DNA of 64,000 bases from CBDHEY01 sp965262305 (lineage in GTDB: Bacteria > Pseudomonadota > Gammaproteobacteria > Pseudomonadales > Cellvibrionaceae), in the NCBI GenBank assembly GCA_965262305.1, contig CBDHEY010000004.1:620001-684000 (forward strand), written 5' to 3'. The notes under the pieces are model-generated. The model was not told the origin of the DNA. It did no database searches and saw only the letters and a list, made by a program, of their open reading frames with translations. Made by a program: the position numbers and the translations under genes. Below are positions 47,001 through 56,261 of the stretch, one piece after another. Position 1 is the first letter of the stretch. Each line of letters begins with the position of its first letter.

Positions 47001-47527
47001 TTGCGTGGGATGGACGTGACAACACGATGGAAGAACGCGTGCGTAATGCTCTTCGTGACGATCATGGTGTTGATGCTAACGACCTACCCGGGCGTGTGTT
47101 TGAGCTTCTTGTTCACTACACCGAAGTCATTACTGTTCCTGATAGAAACCCTGTTGCAACTGATGATCCACAAATCAATGCAGGGCATGATGCATTTATG
47201 GCTGCTGGTTGTGGCGACTGTCATACTCCAGTACAGCGAACTAGTAGTACCAATGATGCATATGACAATCTTACAATTCGTCCATATACAGATATGAAGT
47301 TGTGGGATCTTGGTGAAGGATCATTCCGTACAGCTCCGCTATGGGGACTAGGACATAACATTACGATTCTCCAGCGTAATAACCGCGAGTTGTTATTTAT
47401 GCATGATGGTGCATCTCGTTCTGTTAACGAAGCGGTTCAGCGTCACGGTGGTTCGGCGGCTTCTTCTCGTTCGGCATACAATAGCGGTAACTCTGCAGCA
47501 ATTGATGCTTATGTAAGAAGTTTATAA
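44053..47527 (+). pseudogene. Secreted lectin/CBM - di-heme cytochrome fusion, paralogue 1 (frameshifted)
   Basis: Two frames join into about 1157 aa if one G is removed from GGGG 45799-45802, which restores a PGPGPDPGCTGLD linker. Order: signal peptide (1-30, ...LAVAQ), ricin-like trefoil (about 33-165, with QW/TQW/TRW endings), Lipoprotein_15-like repeat (about 190-300, GFTLYTFANDNGGP and CAVVWPPL), CBM6-like module (about 333-450), a short WPTSGTF..C module (about 490-575), then the conserved array module and a DUF1111/COG3488-like cytochrome domain with hemes at CGDCH 46874-46888 and 47210-47224. Pro/Thr linkers separate modules. GTG start follows GGAGAAG. Likely exported, possibly surface-bound; substrate unknown. 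Confidence 0.82.
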
Positions 47528-47549
47528 TTTAATTGTTTGATTGAGATAG

Positions 47550-47573
47550 CGGCGCCAGCAGGCGCCGTTTTTT
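47550..47573 (+). terminator. Terminator after cytochrome paralogue 1
   Basis: Stem CGGCGCC (47550-47556), loop AGCA, GGCGCCG (47561-47567), then a T-run. The downstream gap to 47967 is AT-rich and, unlike the other array gaps, lacks GTTCG/CGAAC elements. Confidence 0.92.
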
Positions 47574-47967
47574 CTAGGTAAATGAAAAAGTATTTTTAGA
47601 AAAATATCACTTTTTGTAAAAATATTTCCAAAATTTATTGAAGATCACATTCTGAGTTACTCATTAACGATATTAAAAAGAATGTGATTGTTAACACGAT
47701 AATGGAAAAGTAGAGGCTCTAATATATCAACAGAAGACGCCTAAAATAACGCTATGTTGGTACAGATGAAGTTTTGATTTAGGGTCTGATAAATAAAAAT
47801 AACAATTTTCTTAATTCAACGTTATTCAGAAAAAAGTCAAAAATTTACAGAAAATTTTTGCGTGATTTACGCATTTTTCATTCCGTCGTTTGTGCATTAA
47901 GTAGTTGTAAAAACGACACTACTTGACCTAGCTTTAATGGCTAGAAAACACAATAAGGAGACACGAG

Positions 47968-50900
47968 GTGGAAAGACGTAACAATAAAAACAATCCCTTG
48001 TTGCTTGGGCTAGTTTTTGCTGGCTCTTTAGTAGCGGGAGTTTCGAACGTATCGGCACAAGATGTGTTCTATATCGAACATAAACCGACTCAGCTTAGAT
48101 TCAGTTCTTGTAGTTCGGTTGATGGCACTGCGGTAACCGGTAATGCTGGTGATAATAGTGAATGTGCTCAATGGAATCAGGTAGCAAACGGCGATTTTTT
48201 CTATTTGCAAAATGCTTCTTCTGGAAAATATATTCGTCCTGCCAGCAGCGATAATGGTGCGGCAATCGAAGTGCGTCCTAATACATGGCGAGGCAATTGG
48301 ACGCAATGGTCTTATGATGATCGAGGGGATGGTTTCGGTCATCTCGTAAACCGTGCTACTGGAAAATATGTGTTTATACCAGCTGGTGGTGCTGACGGGC
48401 CCTTGCAACAACAACCTTCTGCGTGGCGTGGTGATTATACCCGCTGGAGATTTGTAACGGCGAATACACCGACACCGGCTCCTGCTGCAGAAGATGTTTC
48501 TATTTCTAATAACTCTGAATTTGGAGATTTCTTAGTTGGCGGTCCTAATTCTTCTCAACGGGGCTTTACACTCTACACATTTGCTAATGACAATGGTGGC
48601 CCGAACAGTAATTGTAATGGTCAATGTGCCGTTGTATGGCCTCCGCTTCTCGTCGACATTGATTTGGTAATTGGTGACTCGTCGCTAGATTTGGGTACCA
48701 CGGTGCGAGACGACGGCTCAATTCAAGTTACTTATCAAAATGAGCCGCTCTATTTTTATCAAGATGATACTGCTATTGGTGATACTAATGGTCATAATGT
48801 GGGAGGTGTTTGGTTTGTTGCTCAAGTTAACGCTTCTACTCCGTCTCCATCTCCCGATCCGCAGACGCCAACTCCCGATCCGCAGACGCCATCGCCAACG
48901 CCTGGAGGTCCTACTCCTAATCCTGCGTGTACCCCAGGACCCAGTGCGACTATCGACTATGAAGCTGAAGCAGGTACGTTATTAGGAAGCGCATCAGTTT
49001 ACGATGATGGTGCTGCTTCAGGCGGTCAAGGTGTCGCATTCATCAGCACTCAAAATGCGGGTTTCCGCATATCGACCAGTCAAACTGATGCTTCAAGCTT
49101 TGTTATTCGCTATGCGTCAGAGTTATCGGGTTCAATTTCATATCGTATTAACCAAGTTGATAGTGGAAACGTCTCGTTTAACTCAACGGGCGCTTGGGTT
49201 GGAAGCTATAACGAGTTGACAGTGAATGCGGACGTTCCAGCCGGTGCACCGATCGATGTATTCTTTGATGCGGGCGATACGGCTATGAATGTCGACTATA
49301 TTCGCATTACGGATTCGGGTTGCAGTGTTATTGATCCGCCTACGCCTACGCCTGCTTCTACCGCCACGCCGGCAGGTCCAACGCCGACGCCAGTTGGGCC
49401 AACGCCAGCTCCGACACCAAATGGTCCTACTCCCACGCCAAACCCAAATAGAACGCCATTGATACCACCTGATGGTAATAGTGGATCAGACTTCTGTTTA
49501 ACAACCGGTGGCGAAGTGACTCACACAGACAAACCTTTTAGAGCAAACTTCCACTTCTTGTGTTTAAACGGTAGTTGTCAGACAGCCACGCTAGTCGACG
49601 GTGTATGGCGGCATGGTTTTGGCGACTTAGATCCAAATGCCACTTACACCATTATGACTCAGCTCGATGATGATCCTGAACAATGCAATATTTCTGCGGA
49701 TGTTAGACCTGGTGAATGTGTTGCAAGCCCATGTTTACCGCCCGACGATCAAGCGCCGACTGCCCCAACTAACTTGCAAGCAGAGGGGAGAAATGGTCAG
49801 GCTGTTAGGCTCTCTTGGAACGCTTCAACGGACGATCGCGCTGTCACTCGTTATGAAATATTCCGAAATGGAGTAGGTGTCGATTTTGTATCTGCGACTA
49901 CCTATAACGATTCTGGATTAAATGAATCCACAGACTATACCTATGAAGTTCGCGCTTGTGATGCAGCGAGTAATTGTTCTGCCTTTACTGCACCTCAAAC
50001 CGCTAACACGGGTGTATTTGTCCCAGATGAGACGCCACCAACGGTACCGAGTGGATTGAGTGGAGAAGCATTGAGTATCAGTGAAATTAGCGTAACCTGG
50101 AATGAATCTACTGACGCTGCAGGAGTGGTCGCGAAATATGATCTTAGACGTGACGGCAGTGTGATTGCGAGCATCAATGATTTGTCATATGTAGACACTG
50201 GCCTCAGTACTGCTACAAGCTATGCCTACTCTGTGCGTGCGTGCGATGATTCTAACAATTGTTCCGCTTACTCTTCGGTCACGAATGTTGAAACAAATCC
50301 ACCAGATTTTGGAAATTTAGATTGGACTTCCAATTCGTTACTTTCAAATAAACCGGCAGGTCCTCCACCAAGAGCTAATCCTCCAAGAGCGTTGCCATCG
50401 CCGATAAATGGTGCTGCTCCAACATCTCATGGCTTCGCCTTTGATATAACAGATAGTAGTGTTACCTGGCGTTCTGGTGGTTCTTTGATTACTACAGGTG
50501 AAGTGGAATATTACTGTTCTGAAGATGGAGGAATGAGTTATACCGGTGTATCTGTAAATGGTTCTGCTTCAAATCCATGTTCTGGTGTGTATGATTACTT
50601 CTTCCGTTATGCACATCCTACTTCTTTGAATAATAACCCAGCCCACAGATGGTTATACACTGCACCGTTCACAACAGCGGGTAGCCGAGTTAGCCCAAGT
50701 GGTTATGCGTCTTTTACTGATGGGTCAGCTAACTGGATGCGTTTCCGTCATCCGATTTCACAAGACGGAACAACCGCAGCAGTTTTAGATGCGCAGCACA
50801 ACGCGGATCGGTTACGTAACCTAGACCGATATACCATCTGGGTAGATGATCGACCTGGTAATGTTCAGCTACAACTGGGTCTTGCGGGCAGTGTATTACG

Positions 50901-51990
50901 AAATGAAAGTTTGCGTAGTAATGGTGGCCCGAATGGACAACAGTTTTTTGCTGTAACCCAATCTCCAGGTTTTGGCGGAATCTACAGTTATGGACAAGTA
51001 ATCCAATTCGAAGTTACTGCGGTTGCTGGTGCAACAGGTGCGCAAACCTACAATGACTTCTCATACTACACTGTTGGTCTAGGCTGGGGTAACTATGGTG
51101 ATTTGCGTCTGAACTCAGCAGGTAGAGCGGGTACGACTATGATTCTTTCTGATGCAGGTGCATATATCGATCTGGAGCGAAATGCAGTCTTTACGCAACC
51201 TCTCACCACATTGACAACCGAAAAAGCTATGGATGATTTTATTTTGGGTCACCATTTATTCCATGGGATTGATCCAAATGACCAAGGTTCTTCGGAATTT
51301 GATGTTGTTAAAATTGGTGAGCGTTCATGCGGAGATTGTCACTTCCGAGATGGTCGTGGATCTGAAATTATCCAGACTCCTCGAGGCCCACGATTACCTC
51401 CGCCAACATATGGAACTGGTCTACTCCTTGCTATTGAAGGGCGTGAAGTAGGTTTAGCTTGGGACGGTCGTGATAATACTATGGAAGAGCGAGTGCGCAA
51501 TGCATTTGCTGAAGACCATGGTGTAAATGCGGATCATCTTCCTGGCCGCGTTTTTGAACTTGTTACTTTTTACACCGAAGTCTTGACGGTGCCTGATCGT
51601 TTACCGCAATTCACTGACGATCCAGACGTAAATGCGGGTAGCGACTTGTTCTTGCAAATTGGCTGCGCTGATTGTCATACTCCGGTTCAAACAACAAGCA
51701 GTAACGATCCAGCGTTTGATAATCTTACAATTCGTCCCTATACGGATATGAAGTTGTGGAATCTTGGAGAAGGTGATTTCCGTACAGCACCTTTATGGGG
51801 TCTAGGCCAGAATATTAAATTGCTAGGTCACAATGGACGACAAGTGCTTTACATGCATGATGGTGGATCAACGAGTGTGTCTGGTGCTATTAGTCGTCAT
51901 GGTGGGTCAGCCGCGAGTTCTCGTAGCGCATACAACGGCTTGAGTGGAGCTCAGCAAAATCAAGTGGACGCATTTGTTAATAGTTTATAA
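47968..51990 (+). CDS. Secreted lectin/CBM/FN3 - di-heme cytochrome fusion, paralogue 2
   Basis: 1340 aa. Signal peptide (1-30), ricin-like trefoil (33-165), Lipoprotein_15-like repeat (about 185-290), CBM6-like module (about 330-450, YEAEAGTLLGSASVYDDGAA), a Pro/Thr linker with a duplicated 21-base unit (48851-48891), a cysteine module beginning DFCLTTGG (about 510-590), two FN3 domains (about 593-680 and 687-777), the conserved module (about 784-1080) and the DUF1111-like cytochrome (about 1085-1340). Hemes: CGDCH at residue 1121 and CADCH at 1233; also RPYTDMKLWNLGEGDFRTAP and YMHDGG typical of the family. GTG 47968 has AAGGAG. Probably an extracellular redox protein bound to polysaccharide (inference). 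Confidence 0.88.
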   Translation: MERRNNKNNPLLLGLVFAGSLVAGVSNVSAQDVFYIEHKPTQLRFSSCSSVDGTAVTGNAGDNSECAQWNQVANGDFFYLQNASSGKYIRPASSDNGAAIEVRPNTWRGNWTQWSYDDRGDGFGHLVNRATGKYVFIPAGGADGPLQQQPSAWRGDYTRWRFVTANTPTPAPAAEDVSISNNSEFGDFLVGGPNSSQRGFTLYTFANDNGGPNSNCNGQCAVVWPPLLVDIDLVIGDSSLDLGTTVRDDGSIQVTYQNEPLYFYQDDTAIGDTNGHNVGGVWFVAQVNASTPSPSPDPQTPTPDPQTPSPTPGGPTPNPACTPGPSATIDYEAEAGTLLGSASVYDDGAASGGQGVAFISTQNAGFRISTSQTDASSFVIRYASELSGSISYRINQVDSGNVSFNSTGAWVGSYNELTVNADVPAGAPIDVFFDAGDTAMNVDYIRITDSGCSVIDPPTPTPASTATPAGPTPTPVGPTPAPTPNGPTPTPNPNRTPLIPPDGNSGSDFCLTTGGEVTHTDKPFRANFHFLCLNGSCQTATLVDGVWRHGFGDLDPNATYTIMTQLDDDPEQCNISADVRPGECVASPCLPPDDQAPTAPTNLQAEGRNGQAVRLSWNASTDDRAVTRYEIFRNGVGVDFVSATTYNDSGLNESTDYTYEVRACDAASNCSAFTAPQTANTGVFVPDETPPTVPSGLSGEALSISEISVTWNESTDAAGVVAKYDLRRDGSVIASINDLSYVDTGLSTATSYAYSVRACDDSNNCSAYSSVTNVETNPPDFGNLDWTSNSLLSNKPAGPPPRANPPRALPSPINGAAPTSHGFAFDITDSSVTWRSGGSLITTGEVEYYCSEDGGMSYTGVSVNGSASNPCSGVYDYFFRYAHPTSLNNNPAHRWLYTAPFTTAGSRVSPSGYASFTDGSANWMRFRHPISQDGTTAAVLDAQHNADRLRNLDRYTIWVDDRPGNVQLQLGLAGSVLRNESLRSNGGPNGQQFFAVTQSPGFGGIYSYGQVIQFEVTAVAGATGAQTYNDFSYYTVGLGWGNYGDLRLNSAGRAGTTMILSDAGAYIDLERNAVFTQPLTTLTTEKAMDDFILGHHLFHGIDPNDQGSSEFDVVKIGERSCGDCHFRDGRGSEIIQTPRGPRLPPPTYGTGLLLAIEGREVGLAWDGRDNTMEERVRNAFAEDHGVNADHLPGRVFELVTFYTEVLTVPDRLPQFTDDPDVNAGSDLFLQIGCADCHTPVQTTSSNDPAFDNLTIRPYTDMKLWNLGEGDFRTAPLWGLGQNIKLLGHNGRQVLYMHDGGSTSVSGAISRHGGSAASSRSAYNGLSGAQQNQVDAFVNSL

Positions 51991-52015
51991 GTTTTATACA
52001 TTGCTCTAATCGTTT

Positions 52016-52042
52016 AACGGCACCTATTGGTGCCGTTTTTTT
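52016..52042 (+). terminator. Terminator after cytochrome paralogue 2
   Basis: Stem AACGGCACC (52016-52024), loop TATT, GGTGCCGTT (52029-52037), with a T-run to 52042. Confidence 0.92.
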
Positions 52043-52654
52043 GTATGGAAAGATACATCAAAAATAGTATATGTTTGTGAATAGATCTATTGCCTAAAAA
52101 ATCTTGTATTTGCTGTTTGAAAATTGCATTGAGTTGCTATTTTCTCTAAATATTGTTCTTTTTAATTAAGTAATAATTTACTTTCTTTTAATTAAAACCT
52201 AAAGGTATTTGATCTATAAAAAATTATTGTCGGAAATTTTATGCTCTTTGGTAAATAAGTTCGTTCGTATTAAAAATAAAAAAAATAAATAAGTCGAACT
52301 GAAAAAAATAAATGAAATTAACTTGATAGCGATATAAAAAATATCGGTATCTAAGTCAACATATGGCGTGATCTGAGTCCCAGAAAATACATAGGTTGGG
52401 GTTCGTTATTTGTTCGAACCTTAAATATATCTGAGTTTTGTAAGATTAGAACCTCGGTAAAAATAGTTCCCCTCTAAGTTTCTTCTATTTCGATATTGAT
52501 TTATTTTTATTGTCCTAGAGTATGAATGTGTTTTCATTCATCTTTGGGTTTGTTTAGGTCGGTTTCTAAGTTGAGTGTTTATGGTTTTCGAATAGCGGTT
52601 AAAAACAATAATTAATTTTCTTACACATATTGAATAAGAAAAAGGAGACTCAGT
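52043..52654. promoter_or_regulatory. Upstream region of paralogue 3 with GTTCG/CGAAC cluster
   Basis: 612 bases of AT-rich DNA without a gene. It contains GTTCGTTCG at 52259-52267, CGAAC at 52295-52299, GTTCG at 52401-52405 and the full palindrome GTTCGAAC at 52412-52419. AAAGGAG at 52642-52647 is the ribosome site of the next gene. Confidence 0.5.
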
Positions 52655-55600
52655 GTGAATATGCGGTTACATAAAAATAAGAAAAATTTGGTCTTTAAGT
52701 TATCATTGGTATGCTCAATGTTGTGCTCATTTACCACATCGGCACAAGTATTAGAGTTCATTGAACACAAGCCGACAGGATTTAAAATGCAAGTTTGTGA
52801 TGGAGCTTTAGGTAAGCCAGTTACAAGCAGAGCCAACACTAATGTAGGCCCATGTGTTCAATGGGAAAGGGTTTTTAACGGAAACTATTTCCATCTTCGC
52901 AGCTTTGATGCGGATAAATTTATTAAACCAGACACAGGGGATAACGGGTCTCCAATTTCCATTCAGCCTAAATCTTGGACGGGGAATTGGACGCAGTGGT
53001 CTTATGAAGATAGAGGTGATGGATACGGTCACATAACTAACCGGGCTACAGGAAAACTCATCTTCCTCAGTGCGAAAAATCGTGCGATTATCACTCAGCA
53101 ACCATCGGCATGGCGAGGCGATTTTACGCGCTGGAGGTTTGTTCCCACAGATGGTCTGACCCCAACGCCGACCCCAACGCCGACGGGATCGCCACATCCT
53201 AATGGTTCTCCGACTCTCGATTGTCGCTTTACCCCGAGTATTTCGAATATTATTCGAATTAACGAAAACGAAACGCTTTTTGTTACTTGCGCGAGTACTT
53301 TTGGAGCTGGCGACCCAGATATTAAAGCATCGTTTAGAGGAGACTTTCTTAGTCCTGTTGAAATTCGTGTTTCTAGTTTCAGACCTGTGGAAGTTGAATA
53401 CGATTTCGAAGTTGATTTAACAAACTATATTGGTGATCCCAATCATCCGTATCGCAATACGTTTAGTGCGACTGCAGATGGCCCCGGTTCAGAAAAACCA
53501 ACCATCAAGGACTATGAGGTTGAAACCATTTTCGTCAGTGTGACGCCACCACCCGATACGCCAACACCGACACCAACAGCAACTTCATGTCCAAGCTCAC
53601 CGCCAACTAGTAACATTTATGAGGCAGAGTCGGGGAATATTCTTGGAACTGCTTCGATTTATTCTGATGGCAATGCCTCAGGAGGCGAAGGGGTCGCATT
53701 CATAAGTTCCACCGGCGCGGGCGTGAGTGTCACAAATGAAATCTTTGGTTCTTATTTTACTGTCCGCTACGCTTCTCAACTTAGCGGTAAAATTTCTTAT
53801 CGTATCAATGGGCAAGATAGTGGTGATTTCAATTTTACTAGTACAGGCGCTTGGGTTGGTGCTTATCAAGATATCAGAGTTGATGCTGAAATTCCTGGGG
53901 GAGCGAACGTAGAAATATTTTTTGATGCTGGAGACGCTGCGTTAAATATTGATTACATCAAAGTGAGTACACCGGGTTTTGGTGGTTGCCCGACTCCGAC
54001 ACCAACTCCAACAAATGCTCCAGGCCCGTTTGATTTGATAGATGTATTTTCTAATTCGCAAATTTCAGACAAAGACCCAGGGCCTTTGCCGCTAGCGAAT
54101 CCTGTTGAATCATTAGGCACGCCGATCCTGGGTATGGCTCCTACAAGTCACGGTTTTGCATTCGATCTTACTGCTGAACAAGTCGTTTGGCGTGCATCAG
54201 AAAACCTCATTACTACAGGATTAGTGGAATACTATTGTTCTGAAGACGGTGGTTTATCATATGAGAAAGCAACCCTTGTGGATAACCGAACAGAGAATAT
54301 GTGTTCTGGTGAATATCTATATTTCTTCCGCTATGAGCATCCTTCTACGCTGAATGATAATCCAGCTCATCGTTGGGTTTATACGGCTTCATTTACCACT
54401 GCGGGTGAGCGTGTGGATCCAAATAACTATCCTGAATTTACTGATGGAACAGCAAATCGTATGCGGTTCAGGCATCCAATCTCAGCCGATGGAACAACTG
54501 TATCTGTGCTAGATGCTCAACACAATGCAGATCTTCTGCGCAATCTAGATCGCTATACGATGTGGGTCGATGACCGTCCCGGCAACGTCCGACTTGGAGT
54601 GGATCTTAATGGCAATCTTATTCGCAACGAATCTTTACGCACCGGCGTGGCTGAACCGAATGGGCAACAATTCTTTGGTATTAATCAAAATCCTGGTTTT
54701 GATAATATTTATAGCTATGGACAAGTAATTCAATTTGAAATTACTGCCGTTGCAGGTTTATCTGGTGCGCAAACCTATAATGATTTTTCATACTACACAG
54801 TAGGTTTGGGGTGGGGTAACTACGGTGATCTTAGGCTTAATTCAGCAGGAAGGGCAGGGACTACGATGATCGTTTCTGACAATGGTGCTTTTATAGAGCT
54901 CGAAAGAAATTCGATATTTGCTCAACCCGTAACCACGCTAAATACGGAAAAAGCCATTGATGACTATCTTGTTGGTCATCATCTTTTCCACGGGATTGAC
55001 CCCAACGAGCGAGGCTCAACGGCGTATGGGAACGTAAAAATTGGGGACAGAAGTTGTGGTGATTGCCATTTTCGCGATGGAAGGGGTATTGAAGTTATTC
55101 CTGTTGTCGGTGGAACACGTTTAGCTCCGCCTACATATGGCATTGGCTTACTATTAGCGATAGAAGGTCGAGAAGCAGGTTTAGGACGAGACGGAAGATT
55201 CGTATCTGTGGATGACTATCTTGAGTATGCATTAACTGAGTTTCATGGTGTTGATCCAGCTCAAGCGCCTGATCGAATAATGGAGCTGCTCGCTTTATAT
55301 CCAGCTGTATTAAGCGTTCCTAACCGTTTACCACAGTTCACGGATGATACAGATGTCAATGCAGGAAGTGATTTATTCATGAATATTGGTTGTGCTGACT
55401 GTCATACACCTGTTCAAACTACAGCAAGTGCTGATCCTGCATTTAATGGACTGACGATACGACCGTATACGGATATGAAACTATGGGATTTAGGAGAAGG
55501 GGAATTTCGGACCACGCCTTTATGGGGGCTTGGACAAAATATAAAACTCCTGGGTCACAATGCTAAACCAGTGTTATATATGCATGATGGGCAGTCTGAA

Positions 55601-55717
55601 AGTGTCGCTGACGCTATTGGTCGACATGGTGGTGATGCTGCAAATTCTCGATCTGGCTACAATAGTTTGAGCAGTTCTGAACGTCGTCAAGTAGATTCAT
55701 TTGTGAACAGCTTATAA
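52655..55717 (+). CDS. Secreted lectin/CBM - di-heme cytochrome fusion, paralogue 3 (short form)
   Basis: 1020 aa. Signal peptide (1-30, ...TTSA), ricin-like trefoil (33-168), a module unique in the array (about 189-297, starting DCRFTPSISNIIRINENE), CBM6-like module (about 320-437), conserved module (about 455-760) and the DUF1111-like cytochrome with hemes CGDCH at residue 801 and CADCH at 913. It lacks the Lipoprotein_15-like and FN3 modules of paralogue 2, although its C-terminal half is very close to it (LNSAGRAGTTMI, RLPQFTDD shared). GTG 52655 follows AAAGGAG; a second GTG at 52653 is out of frame. Confidence 0.88.
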   Translation: MNMRLHKNKKNLVFKLSLVCSMLCSFTTSAQVLEFIEHKPTGFKMQVCDGALGKPVTSRANTNVGPCVQWERVFNGNYFHLRSFDADKFIKPDTGDNGSPISIQPKSWTGNWTQWSYEDRGDGYGHITNRATGKLIFLSAKNRAIITQQPSAWRGDFTRWRFVPTDGLTPTPTPTPTGSPHPNGSPTLDCRFTPSISNIIRINENETLFVTCASTFGAGDPDIKASFRGDFLSPVEIRVSSFRPVEVEYDFEVDLTNYIGDPNHPYRNTFSATADGPGSEKPTIKDYEVETIFVSVTPPPDTPTPTPTATSCPSSPPTSNIYEAESGNILGTASIYSDGNASGGEGVAFISSTGAGVSVTNEIFGSYFTVRYASQLSGKISYRINGQDSGDFNFTSTGAWVGAYQDIRVDAEIPGGANVEIFFDAGDAALNIDYIKVSTPGFGGCPTPTPTPTNAPGPFDLIDVFSNSQISDKDPGPLPLANPVESLGTPILGMAPTSHGFAFDLTAEQVVWRASENLITTGLVEYYCSEDGGLSYEKATLVDNRTENMCSGEYLYFFRYEHPSTLNDNPAHRWVYTASFTTAGERVDPNNYPEFTDGTANRMRFRHPISADGTTVSVLDAQHNADLLRNLDRYTMWVDDRPGNVRLGVDLNGNLIRNESLRTGVAEPNGQQFFGINQNPGFDNIYSYGQVIQFEITAVAGLSGAQTYNDFSYYTVGLGWGNYGDLRLNSAGRAGTTMIVSDNGAFIELERNSIFAQPVTTLNTEKAIDDYLVGHHLFHGIDPNERGSTAYGNVKIGDRSCGDCHFRDGRGIEVIPVVGGTRLAPPTYGIGLLLAIEGREAGLGRDGRFVSVDDYLEYALTEFHGVDPAQAPDRIMELLALYPAVLSVPNRLPQFTDDTDVNAGSDLFMNIGCADCHTPVQTTASADPAFNGLTIRPYTDMKLWDLGEGEFRTTPLWGLGQNIKLLGHNAKPVLYMHDGQSESVADAIGRHGGDAANSRSGYNSLSSSERRQVDSFVNSL

Positions 55718-55741
55718 GTAAAGCTTATCTCTCCATAGAAG

Positions 55742-55765
55742 CGGCGCCAATTGGCGCCGTTTTTA
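55742..55765 (+). terminator. Terminator after cytochrome paralogue 3
   Basis: Stem CGGCGCC, loop AATT, GGCGCCG (55742-55759), then five T. Nearly identical to the terminator after paralogue 1. Confidence 0.9.
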
Positions 55766-56261
55766 GTTTAAGCTCTTTGTTAAGGTTTAAAGGTTTCTCC
55801 ATAAGTTCGGAAAATTTGGTTTAACCGACAAAGATCCGAGTTCGATTTTATTTTTTTATCTTTTTTTTGGGCGAACTAATCTAATTTTAGCAGTGTAAAT
55901 TAAGCCGACATCAAGTGAGCTGGCACGAAAAGAATGATGTATTCAGGCGATTTTTGAGAGTGAATTCAAATATTTTAGGTACTGCTCTTATTCGAACCGA
56001 GGTAATTTGTTCGAGAACGCAGCAATTCTATTTGCTTTATTTAAACTCAGCCTTCTTAAACCAAAAGGCTATTGCCTTTTTGATTCATTTCTTAGATTCT
56101 AATTGAGTGAAATTCCTCTTTTTTATCGCTAAAGGGGATTAGCAACTAACAATAATTCAGACCACAGCAGAAATTAAGCGTCACTCCCGTTTTTCTGAAT
56201 TAAAAAAAATAAATGCAACCGAGTACCTCAGGTTTTGAGGTTAAATCGCAGGAGAAACCAG
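55766..56261. promoter_or_regulatory. Upstream region of paralogue 4 with GTTCG/CGAAC cluster
   Basis: About 500 bases without a gene (a short open frame at 55915-56106 has no supporting features). Elements: GTTCG at 55805-55809 and 55840-55844, CGAAC at 55872-55876, TTCGAAC at 55991-55997, GTTCGA at 56009-56014. Confidence 0.5.

Noticed and set aside
48851..48891. Tandem 21-base unit considered as a regulatory repeat
   Set aside because: It encodes a duplicated TPDPQTP linker inside paralogue 2; it is a protein linker repeat.
55915..56106. 63-aa open frame upstream of paralogue 4
   Set aside because: No ribosome site or domain; overlaps the GTTCG cluster.
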